64,000 nt of DNA from DUPQ01 sp964563155 (lineage in GTDB: Bacteria; Bacillota; Clostridia; DUPQ01), in the NCBI GenBank assembly GCA_964563155.1, contig CAZLVL010000006.1, positions 62,001 to 126,000 of the forward strand. The letters are read 5' to 3'. This document shows, one piece after another, positions 1-7,801 of the stretch. Numbering within the stretch: position 1 is the stretch's first letter; each line of letters opens with the position of its first letter. Below the pieces are notes generated by a model, which worked only from the letters and a program-made list of their open reading frames with translations, searched no databases and was not told where the DNA came from. A program made the translations under genes and the position numbers.

Positions 1-237
1 TTATACTTTGAAGGATATACCCTCTTAGGAGGATTTGTAGCATCTTACAAGAATTCATCTAAGGCTGTAATACACAACATATCCAATGAGAGCCTCACCC
101 TAGACCTATTAAAGCATACAGACCTTAATTTTGAATCCATATGTGGACTTGTTGGTAAGGGACAAGCTAAGCTGGATAACAACATACTTACCCTAGATGC
201 CATGACCTCAGTAATATTACTTGTTGACAATGATTAA
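1..237 (+). CDS. C-terminal end of a larger protein, possibly a glycoside hydrolase (5' truncated by window)
   Basis: The plus frame is open from base 1 to a TAA at 235-237 (78 codons). The residues alternate short hydrophobic beta strands with polar turns and end in LTLDAMTSVILLVDND. This resembles the small C-terminal beta-sandwich of alpha-amylase-type (GH13) enzymes, in which a segment like VIHNISNESL is followed by a last strand. Only the tail is visible and there is no catalytic motif, so the family is a guess. No other gene is coupled to it; a 13-bp inverted repeat follows at 281-327. Confidence 0.45.
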   Translation, partial: LYFEGYTLLGGFVASYKNSSKAVIHNISNESLTLDLLKHTDLNFESICGLVGKGQAKLDNNILTLDAMTSVILLVDND

Positions 238-280
238 GATTTAAAACCCGCTTTTATCTCGTGGTCAAAAAAACACAAAA

Positions 281-327
281 CCACAATATATAGATACGTC
301 GATAATTAATATGCCTATATATTATGG
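281..327. repeat. Imperfect 13-bp inverted repeat
   Basis: CCACAATATATAG (281-293) and CTATATATTATGG (315-327) are inverted copies that match at 12 of 13 positions around a 21-base loop. No T-run follows, so it is not a classical terminator. It lies between the truncated first gene and the AbiE operon and could be an operator or an end of a lost element. The rest of 238-616 shows no ORF apart from this repeat, the hairpin at 425-462 and the AbiE promoter. Confidence 0.4.
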
Positions 328-424
328 TAGTAATAATTTTCATCTCATCAGTTTGATACTTTTTATGCGGCGCGCTTGTTTTCTTTTCCGAAACATACAC
401 TCTAAAGCAGTATAAACGCAAAAC

Positions 425-462
425 AGAGCCAAGGTGCTATTTGCTAGCATCTTAGCTCTTTT
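425..462 (+). terminator. Hairpin with T-tract, probable terminator
   Basis: AGAGCCAAGGTGC pairs with GCATCTTAGCTCT across a short loop, with one mismatch and one G-U pair, and TTTT follows. No complete gene precedes it in the window, so it may be left over from deleted sequence or insulate the AbiE promoter just downstream. Confidence 0.5.
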
Positions 463-562
463 CATTTGATTTTTTGTTTACGTGATCCGCACCTACTTTA
501 GCGCGCGAATTTTATTGCTCTAAACGGTAAAAAGTTTTTGATTAAACCAGTGAAAAATAAAC

Positions 563-602
563 TCGACTTTTTGTCCGAAATATTGTACAATAATTAGGAC
601 AA
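563..602 (+). promoter_or_regulatory. abiE promoter overlapped by a 32-bp palindromic operator candidate
   Basis: A promoter fits TCGACT (563-568), a 17-base spacer and TACAAT (586-591). A nested palindrome covers it: TTGTCC (571-576), TATTGTACAATA (581-592, perfect) and GGACAA (597-602). The AbiEi start codon is at 617 with AGGAGG in between. AbiEi antitoxins are known to repress their own promoters by binding inverted repeats, so this is the expected operator. The assignment is inference from position and symmetry. Confidence 0.65.
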
Positions 603-616
603 AAGGAGGGTTCGTT

Positions 617-1234
617 ATGAAAAATACCATTACCCAAAAACTCAGCCAAAGATTGAAAACACTTGATAGTAATGCGGTTTTTATCATCAATGATTTTATA
701 GACATTGCTGAGTATGACACCATTCGCAAAACATTAAACCGCTTAGATGAAGAAAAAAAAATATTAAAAATAATGCGTGGTATCTATTATCAGCCTCGTT
801 TCAGCGAACTACTGCAAGAGTATGAAGCACCATCCCCACATCAAGTAGCTTTAGCAATTGCAAGAAAGTTCAATTGGACGATTGCACCGTCAGGGATTAC
901 CGCTCTAAATATGCTTGGGATTTCCACGCAGGTTTCCGCCAAATGGACATATATCAGCGACGGCAATTACAAAACTTTTGAACTTGGTAAAATTACGATA
1001 GAGTTCAAGCGTAGGAACAATCGTGAAATTGCGGGAATGAGTTATAAGACCGCCCTGATAATTCAAGGCATAAAAGCATTAGGTAGGAATAAAGTTGATG
1101 ATATTTCAATTATCAAAATGCGGGAAATGCTTTCTGATGCTGAAAAGCAAACGCTGTTGGAAGAAGCAAAAACTTCTTTAATTTGGGTGTACCAGGTAAT
1201 AAAAACAATTTGCGAGGTAAACAGCAATGTATAG
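617..1234 (+). CDS. AbiEi-type antitoxin (DUF6088-like)
   Basis: This 205-residue protein has an N-terminal helix-turn-helix-like region (about 1-80, including the segment KILKIMRGIYYQPR) followed by an alpha/beta domain with PSGITALNMLGIST. This layout is typical of DUF6088/AbiEi antitoxins. Such proteins neutralise AbiEii without direct binding (type IV toxin-antitoxin) and repress the operon. AGGAGG precedes the ATG, and the stop overlaps the toxin start by 8 bases (1227-1234), which implies coupled translation. Base composition is visibly richer in G+C than the surrounding DNA, consistent with horizontal transfer. Confidence 0.85.
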   Translation: MKNTITQKLSQRLKTLDSNAVFIINDFIDIAEYDTIRKTLNRLDEEKKILKIMRGIYYQPRFSELLQEYEAPSPHQVALAIARKFNWTIAPSGITALNMLGISTQVSAKWTYISDGNYKTFELGKITIEFKRRNNREIAGMSYKTALIIQGIKALGRNKVDDISIIKMREMLSDAEKQTLLEEAKTSLIWVYQVIKTICEVNSNV

Positions 1235-2225
1235 CTTATTGAAACTGTCCGACGAGGAACGGAGAACGATATTCCGCAATACAGCTCAAAAGATGGGGGT
1301 TCACGAAGCAATTATTGAAAAGGATTATTGGGTATGCTTAGCGCTTGATTATCTTTTCCATATAAGTCTGTATAAGAAGCACTTGACATTTAAGGGCGGC
1401 ACAAGCCTTTCAAAGTGTTTCGGACTGATAAAGCGGTTTTCCGAAGATATTGACTTGATTTTGGATTGGCGTCTTTTAGACTGCGAAAAAGACGAGCCGT
1501 GGCAGGAACGGACAAAAACCAAACAGGCAGCTTTTAACAAAGAGACAAATAGCAGAGCAGAATTGTTTCTTACCAAAAAATTCATGCCTACGTTTATATC
1601 TGATATTTCTGAAATTATCGGAGAAACTGCAAGAGTAGAAATTGACAAAACTGACCCGCAAACGTTGAATTTCCATTATCCACAACTATTCAGCACGGAT
1701 TCGATTTTACCGTCAATTAGATTGGAAATCGGAGCATTAGCGGCGTGGACTCCTGCGGTCGAAAGAAAAATAACGCCATATATTTTCGAGTATTATCCTC
1801 ATTTATCTCAAAATGCTGAAACGACCGTTTTAACAAGTTCAGCAGAGCGCACGTTTTGGGAAAAGGTAACGATTTTGCATCATGAAGCTAACCGACCTGA
1901 TCATCTTGAAATGCCTTCAAGATATTCGCGACATTATTATGACTTGTTTTGTATCGGCCATTCTAAGTATAAAGATACGGCTTTGAAACAGCTGGATTTA
2001 CTTCAAAAGGTGGCCCTGTTCAAAATGAAGTTCTATCCAAGAGCGTGGGCAAAATATGATGAAGCCGTATCGGGATCGATTAAACTTATCCCTCCTAAAA
2101 TTCGTTTTGATGCCTTGCGAAAAGACTATGCGTATATGTCAGAAATGATTTTTGGCAAATTTCCATCTTTCGACGAGATGATAATGTATATTACAAATCT
2201 CGAAAACGAAATCAACCGAAAGTAG
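1227..2225 (+). CDS. AbiEii/AbiGii-type nucleotidyltransferase toxin
   Basis: The 332-residue protein carries the nucleotidyltransferase signature KGGTSLSKCFGLIKRFSEDIDL near residues 54-75, with the GG-S and D-x-D residues expected for metal-dependent NTP transfer. The downstream conserved segment SSAERTFWEKVTILHHEA also fits the AbiEii family. Such toxins transfer nucleotides to cellular RNA targets and cause abortive infection. It begins inside the antitoxin stop region (ATGTATAG) and forms a two-gene operon. Length and motifs look intact, so the toxin is probably functional. Confidence 0.87.
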   Translation: MYSLLKLSDEERRTIFRNTAQKMGVHEAIIEKDYWVCLALDYLFHISLYKKHLTFKGGTSLSKCFGLIKRFSEDIDLILDWRLLDCEKDEPWQERTKTKQAAFNKETNSRAELFLTKKFMPTFISDISEIIGETARVEIDKTDPQTLNFHYPQLFSTDSILPSIRLEIGALAAWTPAVERKITPYIFEYYPHLSQNAETTVLTSSAERTFWEKVTILHHEANRPDHLEMPSRYSRHYYDLFCIGHSKYKDTALKQLDLLQKVALFKMKFYPRAWAKYDEAVSGSIKLIPPKIRFDALRKDYAYMSEMIFGKFPSFDEMIMYITNLENEINRK

Positions 2226-2316
2226 CCTCACGAGTTATTTACTCGTTTCCGAAGTTAAATCGGCTTATAGAGACTTTTTATCTCTCCGGGGTTAACCGTT
2301 GCTTGTATCTCACACG
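2226..2316 (-). other. Run of adjacent hairpins; structured RNA or group II intron 5' remnant
   Basis: Read on the minus strand, the segment starts GTGTGAGATACAAGC and contains three stems in a row: AGAGA/TCTCT, CCGA/TCGG and ACGAGT/ACTCGT (2230-2246). GTGTG matches the GUGYG start of bacterial group II introns, and stacked stems fit domain I. No intron ORF or 3' end is present. On the plus strand the ACGAGT hairpin sits just behind the abiEii stop and could instead weakly terminate that operon. Confidence 0.3.
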
Positions 2317-2397
2317 ACTTCGATCGCCTCAACATGCTTCTTCATCCCGTTTATTGCTTGCAGTACCTCTTAGTCAAGCGAATAAGTGTTATTCTGA

Positions 2398-2799
2398 ACT
2401 GCACCCCTTTGTCAATTGGTATAATAGTTTTTGTTTTGCAGTGATAGCCGCCTCAACTGCATCATAGTCAATTAGATAACTATCCTCCTGACAATCCACA
2501 AAAACAATCTTTGCTCCAACATGATCAATTATTGAAGCACTTGCTGTATATGTATAGGCACATATTATAACCTCATCTCCAGGTCCTATACCAAGAACTC
2601 TAAGAGCCATCTCGGCGCATGTCGTTTGTGAGTTAAGTCAAACACATCTAGGAGAATTCAACCATTCAGCTATTCTTTTTTCAAGTTTTTTCGTCCGCGG
2701 TCCAGTTGTAATCCACCCTGAATGCATTGCAGCGACAACTTCATTTATTTCTAGCTCTGTGATATCAGGAGGACTGAACGAAATGTCTCTTTTTTTCAT
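2398..2799 (-). pseudogene. Truncated DegT/DnrJ/EryC1-family aminotransferase, nonsense plus frameshift
   Basis: The N-terminal third of a sugar aminotransferase is recognisable: MKKRDISFSPPDITELEI, then GWITTGPRTKKLE, then GIGPGDEVIICAYTYTASAS. An in-frame TGA after NSPRCV (near 2641) falls where CLNS-type sequence would continue. A further frameshift near 2430 moves the expected KTIIPID into another frame. Homology then stops, so the PLP lysine and the C-terminal two thirds are missing. AGAGGAAG precedes the ATG at 2799. It is a decayed fragment with no obvious link to the intact DegT gene at 52.6 kb. Confidence 0.8.
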
Positions 2800-2837
2800 G
2801 TTACTTCCTCTTAAATAATATTTGTACATATTCTACC

Positions 2838-3023
2838 TCATTCGTGAAACTCTATCGGTAATAAGGTTGTACCCGTTAAAATCTTACTGAGCTGTTTTTC
2901 GCAATTATCCGGTGCAAAATCTACATAAGAAAAGCACTCAAAAGCGCTTTCAAAATTCAGTTCGAAATGCCAAAAAATCCTTATTTTATGCGGTTTTTCT
3001 TGCCGTAATGAACTTATGGTCAA
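2838..3023 (-). pseudogene. C-terminal fragment of an unidentified protein
   Basis: A minus-strand ORF of 61 codons opens with TTG and has protein-like composition (for example FESAFECFSYVDFAPDNCEK and a C-terminal LLPIEFHE). It has no convincing ribosome-binding site. A competing frame immediately upstream (EFIDHKFITARKTA) looks equally protein-like, as if a frameshift separates two parts of one gene. The family was not recognised. It ends just upstream of the DegT remnant. Confidence 0.3.
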
Positions 3024-3234
3024 TGAACTCTAAATCTCAAAAACCAGCTAGAGATATATATTACAAAAGAGATAAAATCCTTAGATTATAGATATAACTA
3101 GTCTTTTTAAGCAGATAACTTGCAAGAAGTTCATATTTTTTTCACAATTGAGCTTGAATCTATTGACTGTAAATATGAGAGTGATAAAATGTAATTGCTT
3201 AAAAAATATAATATTGTTAGTTAACGGAGGAGCT

Positions 3235-3819
3235 ATGAAAAACTTTAAAATTATTTCTCTTGTTCTCACACTTGTTCTTTTACTTAGTGCACTAGGAGCA
3301 TGTACACCGGCTACAATTCTTGAAAATCCTGACAAGGATTATTATGTAACCGGACAATTTGCTGACTGGGGAGATGCAGTAGGAAAAGCTGAATACAGAA
3401 TGACCGCCGTATCCTTAAAGGATTCTAGAGTTGCAGCCCTTAAACAAGAACTAAAAGGTGCTAAATATCTATACATCCTTGAGCATGTGGTAATTTCAGA
3501 TTCAGGAGCAGGCTGGACAACCGAGTATGTCGATGGTAATACTTTAAAAACCGCCGACGGAAATCAAACAATGAAATGGCTACAAGTTGGCAAGGGGGAA
3601 GAAGCTCCCGATTGGTGGGCACAAAATCCTGAAAGCGGACAAATCTTTTCTCTAACACCAGACCTATTATGGATTCCTGGCTTTACAGAGACTCCTGAAA
3701 TTGGTCCTGACTGGAATGGAAACCCTGTTGTACTTAAAGCCGGAACCTATACCGTTGTCTTTGCTTTTATAGAAAAAAGCACAGGTTTAGTAAAAGCGGC
3801 AGGTCTTATTGCAGAATAA
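3235..3819 (+). CDS. Small secreted lipoprotein of unknown function
   Basis: The ATG at 3235 has an AACGGAGGAGCT ribosome-binding site; an earlier in-frame ATG at 3148 lacks one. The 194-residue product starts with a lipoprotein signal peptide, MKNFKIISLVLTLVLLLSA, with lipobox LGAC and lipidated Cys23. The mature part is Trp- and Gly-rich (YYVTGQFADWG, PDLLWIPGF) and probably all-beta, in the style of carbohydrate-binding or extracellular-sensor domains. No catalytic motif is visible. It is a single-gene unit followed by a strong terminator and by a second lipoprotein gene on the same strand. Confidence 0.75.
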   Translation: MKNFKIISLVLTLVLLLSALGACTPATILENPDKDYYVTGQFADWGDAVGKAEYRMTAVSLKDSRVAALKQELKGAKYLYILEHVVISDSGAGWTTEYVDGNTLKTADGNQTMKWLQVGKGEEAPDWWAQNPESGQIFSLTPDLLWIPGFTETPEIGPDWNGNPVVLKAGTYTVVFAFIEKSTGLVKAAGLIAE

Positions 3820-3870
3820 GTGGCTATACCGACTTTTTGTTTAAAGTCATAGCAAGCCAAATTATTAATC

Positions 3871-3906
3871 AAAAAGTCGGACAGTATCTAACACTATCCG
3901 CTTTTT
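3871..3906 (+). terminator. Rho-independent terminator after the small lipoprotein
   Basis: AAAAAGTCGGACAGT and ACTATCCGCTTTTT form an interrupted stem ending in T5, about 50 bases after the stop at 3819. The A-run on the other side would also allow termination from the opposite strand. Confidence 0.7.
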
Positions 3907-3959
3907 GACGTAATACCAATATGCTGCACTTTGCATATCATGAAAGGGGTTAGCTTATC

Positions 3960-6623
3960 ATGAAATTTCTTAAAAGAATATCCATACTTCTTGTATTACT
4001 CACAATCTTACTCATGTTTTCAGCATGTGACAATTCTAAAAGTATTCCTAGTCCAATACCAAGTCCTTTACCTTCAAAGGACTCTCCTACTTTACCTGAT
4101 TCACAGACACCAGTACCAGAATCACCTTCACCTTCCCCTTCTCCATCACCTAGGCCCTCTTGGACCCCTATACCCTCTCCAACCCCAGAGCCTGAAATAA
4201 TACCTAAAAGGCCCAGTGAATATACTGACGCCTCATATTTCACCTTCGATGAAACTAGCGGGACCATTACTGGATATGATATAGAAGGTGGAACCTATGT
4301 ATACATTCCCTCTTCTATTAATGGGCATGATGTAAAAATACTTGGTAGTAAATCATTTGCAGGACTTGAGCTCTATGGAGTAATAATACCTGATACAGTA
4401 GAAGAAATTCGAGAAAGTGCTTTTACAATAAGTGATTTAAAGATTGTTGAAATACCTAATAGCGTAAAAGATATTGGAGATAGAGCCTTTTATTTAAACA
4501 GACTAGAAGAGATTATTCTTCCCTCTAACCTTGTACATCTAGGCGACTCTGCCTTTGCTTATAATGAACTTAAAGAGATTGTCTTACCTGAAACACTGAA
4601 AGAAATAAATGAAAGAGCTTTTTCCTTTAATAATCTTTCATCTATATATATCCCAGATAGTATAAAAGTTATTCGCAGTTTAGCTTTTCATGCAAATAAA
4701 CTAGAAAAAGTGAGATTACCAGAGGGAATAAAAAAGATAAGCTACAAGTCTTTTGCTGTTAATCAACTTACCAGCATAGAGATCCCTGAATCTGTTGAAG
4801 AAATTGAAAGGTCTGCCTTTGAAGTAAACAAGATTTCAGACCTCACAATCCCCAAGAATGTGAAAACCATAGGGTCAAGTGCTTTTGTAAATAATATGAT
4901 AAGTGAGCTTTACCTTCCTGACAACCTAGTAACTTTAGGAAGCTTTGCTTTTGGCCATAACTTGATAAGTAAACTTCATATTGGAAAAGGACTAAGCCAC
5001 ATTCCTTCTTCATGCTTTTCAAGTAATATGATTGAAGACATAGTAATTCCTGACAATATTAAAAGTATTGGAAGAAGTGCTTTTAATTCTAATAAGCCAA
5101 CAAGCTTGTCCTTAGGTAAAAATGTGGAGTCTATCGGCGACTATGCCTTTACAGGGGGGCAATATAGCGAACTTTTCATTCCAGCCAGTGTCAATACTAT
5201 AGATAAGAGTGCCTTTTTAAATACTCCTCTTAAGTCAATTACTTTTGAAGATGACATATTATTCATTGCAGATGATGCCTTTGAATATGGGAATATTTTA
5301 GAGATTACTTGCTTAAAAGACTCTTATCCAGAATATTTCTTTGGTAACAAACTGCCTAATGTAACCATTACAAGCATAGATTCACCTCTTCAATCCTTTA
5401 GCATATTAAGAGAAGAAATATTAAGGGAAAACTTAACCTTTAACCACAAGGTAGAATTCACTAAAGAGGACTTTAACTTTTTTGAAAGTAGAATTAGAGC
5501 ATATATAATAACCAAGTATGGTCCTTCCTGTAAGGTCACTTCAATTGACACAAAGACTAATGATTTGATCCAAGATGATGTTCTATACCAAGAGGGTTTT
5601 GTATATGTCCCTTCTTACCATGTATCCTATGAATATATAGATGGGGAAGAAACAATAAAAAAAGATGCTGATATACATGCCATATTCATATCATCAGATA
5701 ATTCTGCCTACATTCTTAGTGGTATTGAAGAAAAAGACTTGGATTTTAATGATAAATACATCTTGTATGATTATCTTAAAAAAGATACCCGCTTTACATT
5801 TAGTGAACTACCCAATGTAAATGAAGGAATTATTGCAACTGGTGATATAAGTATCTGCCAGGAATTTATAGAATCCGAAAAAATAGATGCCTTACCCATA
5901 ACCTTTCTAATAGATACAGTAGAATACACGGTTTTTGAAACTGAACACTCAATATATATTCAAAATATAGAAAGTAAATATACTGAGCCTCTTTTAATGA
6001 TGGATTATTGGGTCTTAAATGGATTCAAACTTTTAGGAAAAGTGGATACATACAGTTTTGCATATACTAAATTTGGTCATGGTGGATATGACGGTGTATA
6101 CATATATAACCTATTAGATAAGAGTAAAACAGAAGTTAAATACAAAGATAAAATCTTCTATATGGATCCCATATTTACAGGAGATGACTATTTAATAGTA
6201 GCTCATGGTGATGACCATTACTCTAAATTTCATGCCCTATACAAACTAGACTACTCCCAATTAGAAACAGGTAAATTAACAAAATTGTCAGACGACTATA
6301 TATATAACAGAGAATTTGCTTTTAGCCCAGATAATAGATATATGGTTTATCTTGCCTCTAAAATAGAACATGAAGCAAGTAATATTTCATATAAAAATAG
6401 ATATAGAATTTCTGATGGTTTTGAATGTTATGTTAAGCATATCAAAGTGCTTGATTTAGCCACAATGGAAGTAGTAAAAAGCGGTTGGATATTTGAAAGT
6501 GGAAGCCCATATTATCCCAATACAGAAACATATTTTCAATATGAATACACTAGTTTTTCCATTAATGAATCAAGTATCTATATTAAATACAAAGACATGT
6601 GCTTTACAATTGATTTACCATAG
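3960..6623 (+). CDS. Large surface lipoprotein with BspA-type leucine-rich repeats
   Basis: The 887-residue protein has a lipoprotein signal peptide with lipobox FSAC and Cys23, then a Pro/Ser-rich spacer (about 27-80, repeated PSPSPSP) that would hold the rest off the membrane. About fifteen repeats of roughly 23 residues follow (about 115-460). They show the LRR_5/BspA pattern, such as IPDSIKVIRSLAFHANKLEKV and LPDNLVTLGSFAFGHNLISKL. The C-terminal 400 residues hold no recognised catalytic motif and may be a beta-propeller-like domain (NREFAFSPDNRYMVYL). BspA-like proteins usually bind matrix or partner proteins; that role here is inference. Confidence 0.8.
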   Translation: MKFLKRISILLVLLTILLMFSACDNSKSIPSPIPSPLPSKDSPTLPDSQTPVPESPSPSPSPSPRPSWTPIPSPTPEPEIIPKRPSEYTDASYFTFDETSGTITGYDIEGGTYVYIPSSINGHDVKILGSKSFAGLELYGVIIPDTVEEIRESAFTISDLKIVEIPNSVKDIGDRAFYLNRLEEIILPSNLVHLGDSAFAYNELKEIVLPETLKEINERAFSFNNLSSIYIPDSIKVIRSLAFHANKLEKVRLPEGIKKISYKSFAVNQLTSIEIPESVEEIERSAFEVNKISDLTIPKNVKTIGSSAFVNNMISELYLPDNLVTLGSFAFGHNLISKLHIGKGLSHIPSSCFSSNMIEDIVIPDNIKSIGRSAFNSNKPTSLSLGKNVESIGDYAFTGGQYSELFIPASVNTIDKSAFLNTPLKSITFEDDILFIADDAFEYGNILEITCLKDSYPEYFFGNKLPNVTITSIDSPLQSFSILREEILRENLTFNHKVEFTKEDFNFFESRIRAYIITKYGPSCKVTSIDTKTNDLIQDDVLYQEGFVYVPSYHVSYEYIDGEETIKKDADIHAIFISSDNSAYILSGIEEKDLDFNDKYILYDYLKKDTRFTFSELPNVNEGIIATGDISICQEFIESEKIDALPITFLIDTVEYTVFETEHSIYIQNIESKYTEPLLMMDYWVLNGFKLLGKVDTYSFAYTKFGHGGYDGVYIYNLLDKSKTEVKYKDKIFYMDPIFTGDDYLIVAHGDDHYSKFHALYKLDYSQLETGKLTKLSDDYIYNREFAFSPDNRYMVYLASKIEHEASNISYKNRYRISDGFECYVKHIKVLDLATMEVVKSGWIFESGSPYYPNTETYFQYEYTSFSINESSIYIKYKDMCFTIDLP

Positions 6624-6647
6624 AATAAAGGGCTATTAACCTAGAAA

Positions 6648-7739
6648 TTAAAGATATGCTTTAAGTACACTTAGTAGTCTATCAATATCTTCAAACTCAT
6701 GGTCAGAAAAGGCAGCGCTACGTATAACCCCTTCATGGCCTGCCCCTATGTAGGTGGAGTAGAGTAGAAAGATTTGGTGCTTATCATAAAGCTCAGCTTG
6801 TAATCTTCTCATATAGATCCCATCTCTTATCTGAAAGGCAATGACAGGAGATTCACTATCAAGAGTAGAAATACCTAGCTCTTTTAAGCCCTTTCTAAAA
6901 TATGCAATATTTTCTCTTAGCTTTGTAAGTAGCCTTGGATTATCCATAATATAGTTTAAACTTGCAGCTGTAGCTGCAGCTGCACTTGTCATACCAGCAG
7001 AGGCACCTCTACCAGGGGGTGAGTATACAAACTTATCCATTAATTCTTTTGAACCTACCGCTATACCACCATAGGCACAAAAGCCCTTACCTGCTGAACC
7101 ACCACCTATAGCCTTATCTCTTGGTAAATTAAACTTCTCTATAGCTCCCCTTCCCTTATCTCCTAAGACACCTAAAGAGTGTGACTCATCAACTATTAAG
7201 TATCCACCTAAGGGTTCAATTAAATCAAAATACTCACCCAAAGGAGATATATTACCTAAGGTAGGAAAGATTCCATCACAACCAATAGCTGGGATTTGTC
7301 CTTTTTCAAGGGTTTCATCCATTACCCTCTTAAGATCCAAAGGGTCACAATGAGAAAAGGTATATATGGGTTTACCTGTACATTTTGCCCCATCTTTTAG
7401 GGCAAAATGTGCCATTTCATCTAGATATATTACATCATAGTCATCACGCAATCCCTGAAAAGCCATAGAACCAAAGAGATAACCTCCCATGAAATAGAAG
7501 GCATCTTCTGTACCAAAGTATTTGGCAATAGCTGCTTCTGCATCCATATTACACCTTACATTAAAGCCATAGTGCTTAGGAATTTGGGCAAAGGCTCCAT
7601 TTATCTCAACAGCCTTTTTTGCAGCCTCAATTATTTCTGGTCTATCACAAATTCCTAAATAGCAAGAACCTGCAAAGTTCAAATATTCTATCCCATCTAT
7701 AGTTACATAAGCTCCGCTGGGAGATTCTATTATCCTCAT
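6648..7739 (-). CDS. AONS-like PLP-dependent aminotransferase / oxoamine synthase family protein
   Basis: This 363-residue fold-type I PLP enzyme shows the oxoamine synthase layout. VDESHSLGVLGDKGRG matches the conserved D-x-x-H-S-x-G-x-x-G-x-x-G-R-G block. The Schiff-base lysine falls in GGGSAGKGFCAYGG near residue 217, where classical members have S-K-A-F-G. The altered lysine context suggests a substrate other than those of BioF, KBL or serine palmitoyltransferase. GGAGG precedes the ATG. It is the last gene of a three-gene operon behind a dipeptide epimerase and an S15 peptidase, so an amino-acid or peptide substrate is likely. It converges with the lipoprotein gene, with only 24 bases between. 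Confidence 0.78.
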   Translation of the reverse strand: MRIIESPSGAYVTIDGIEYLNFAGSCYLGICDRPEIIEAAKKAVEINGAFAQIPKHYGFNVRCNMDAEAAIAKYFGTEDAFYFMGGYLFGSMAFQGLRDDYDVIYLDEMAHFALKDGAKCTGKPIYTFSHCDPLDLKRVMDETLEKGQIPAIGCDGIFPTLGNISPLGEYFDLIEPLGGYLIVDESHSLGVLGDKGRGAIEKFNLPRDKAIGGGSAGKGFCAYGGIAVGSKELMDKFVYSPPGRGASAGMTSAAAATAASLNYIMDNPRLLTKLRENIAYFRKGLKELGISTLDSESPVIAFQIRDGIYMRRLQAELYDKHQIFLLYSTYIGAGHEGVIRSAAFSDHEFEDIDRLLSVLKAYL

Positions 7740-7801
7740 CTGTTACCTCCATATATCAAATCATTGTTTATACAAGAACTACCATCACAATCATCACTTA
7801 T

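Noticed and set aside
3950..4267. Minus-strand Gly/Glu-rich ORF
   Set aside because: It is the antisense shadow of the Pro/Ser linker of the lipoprotein gene and has no ribosome-binding site.
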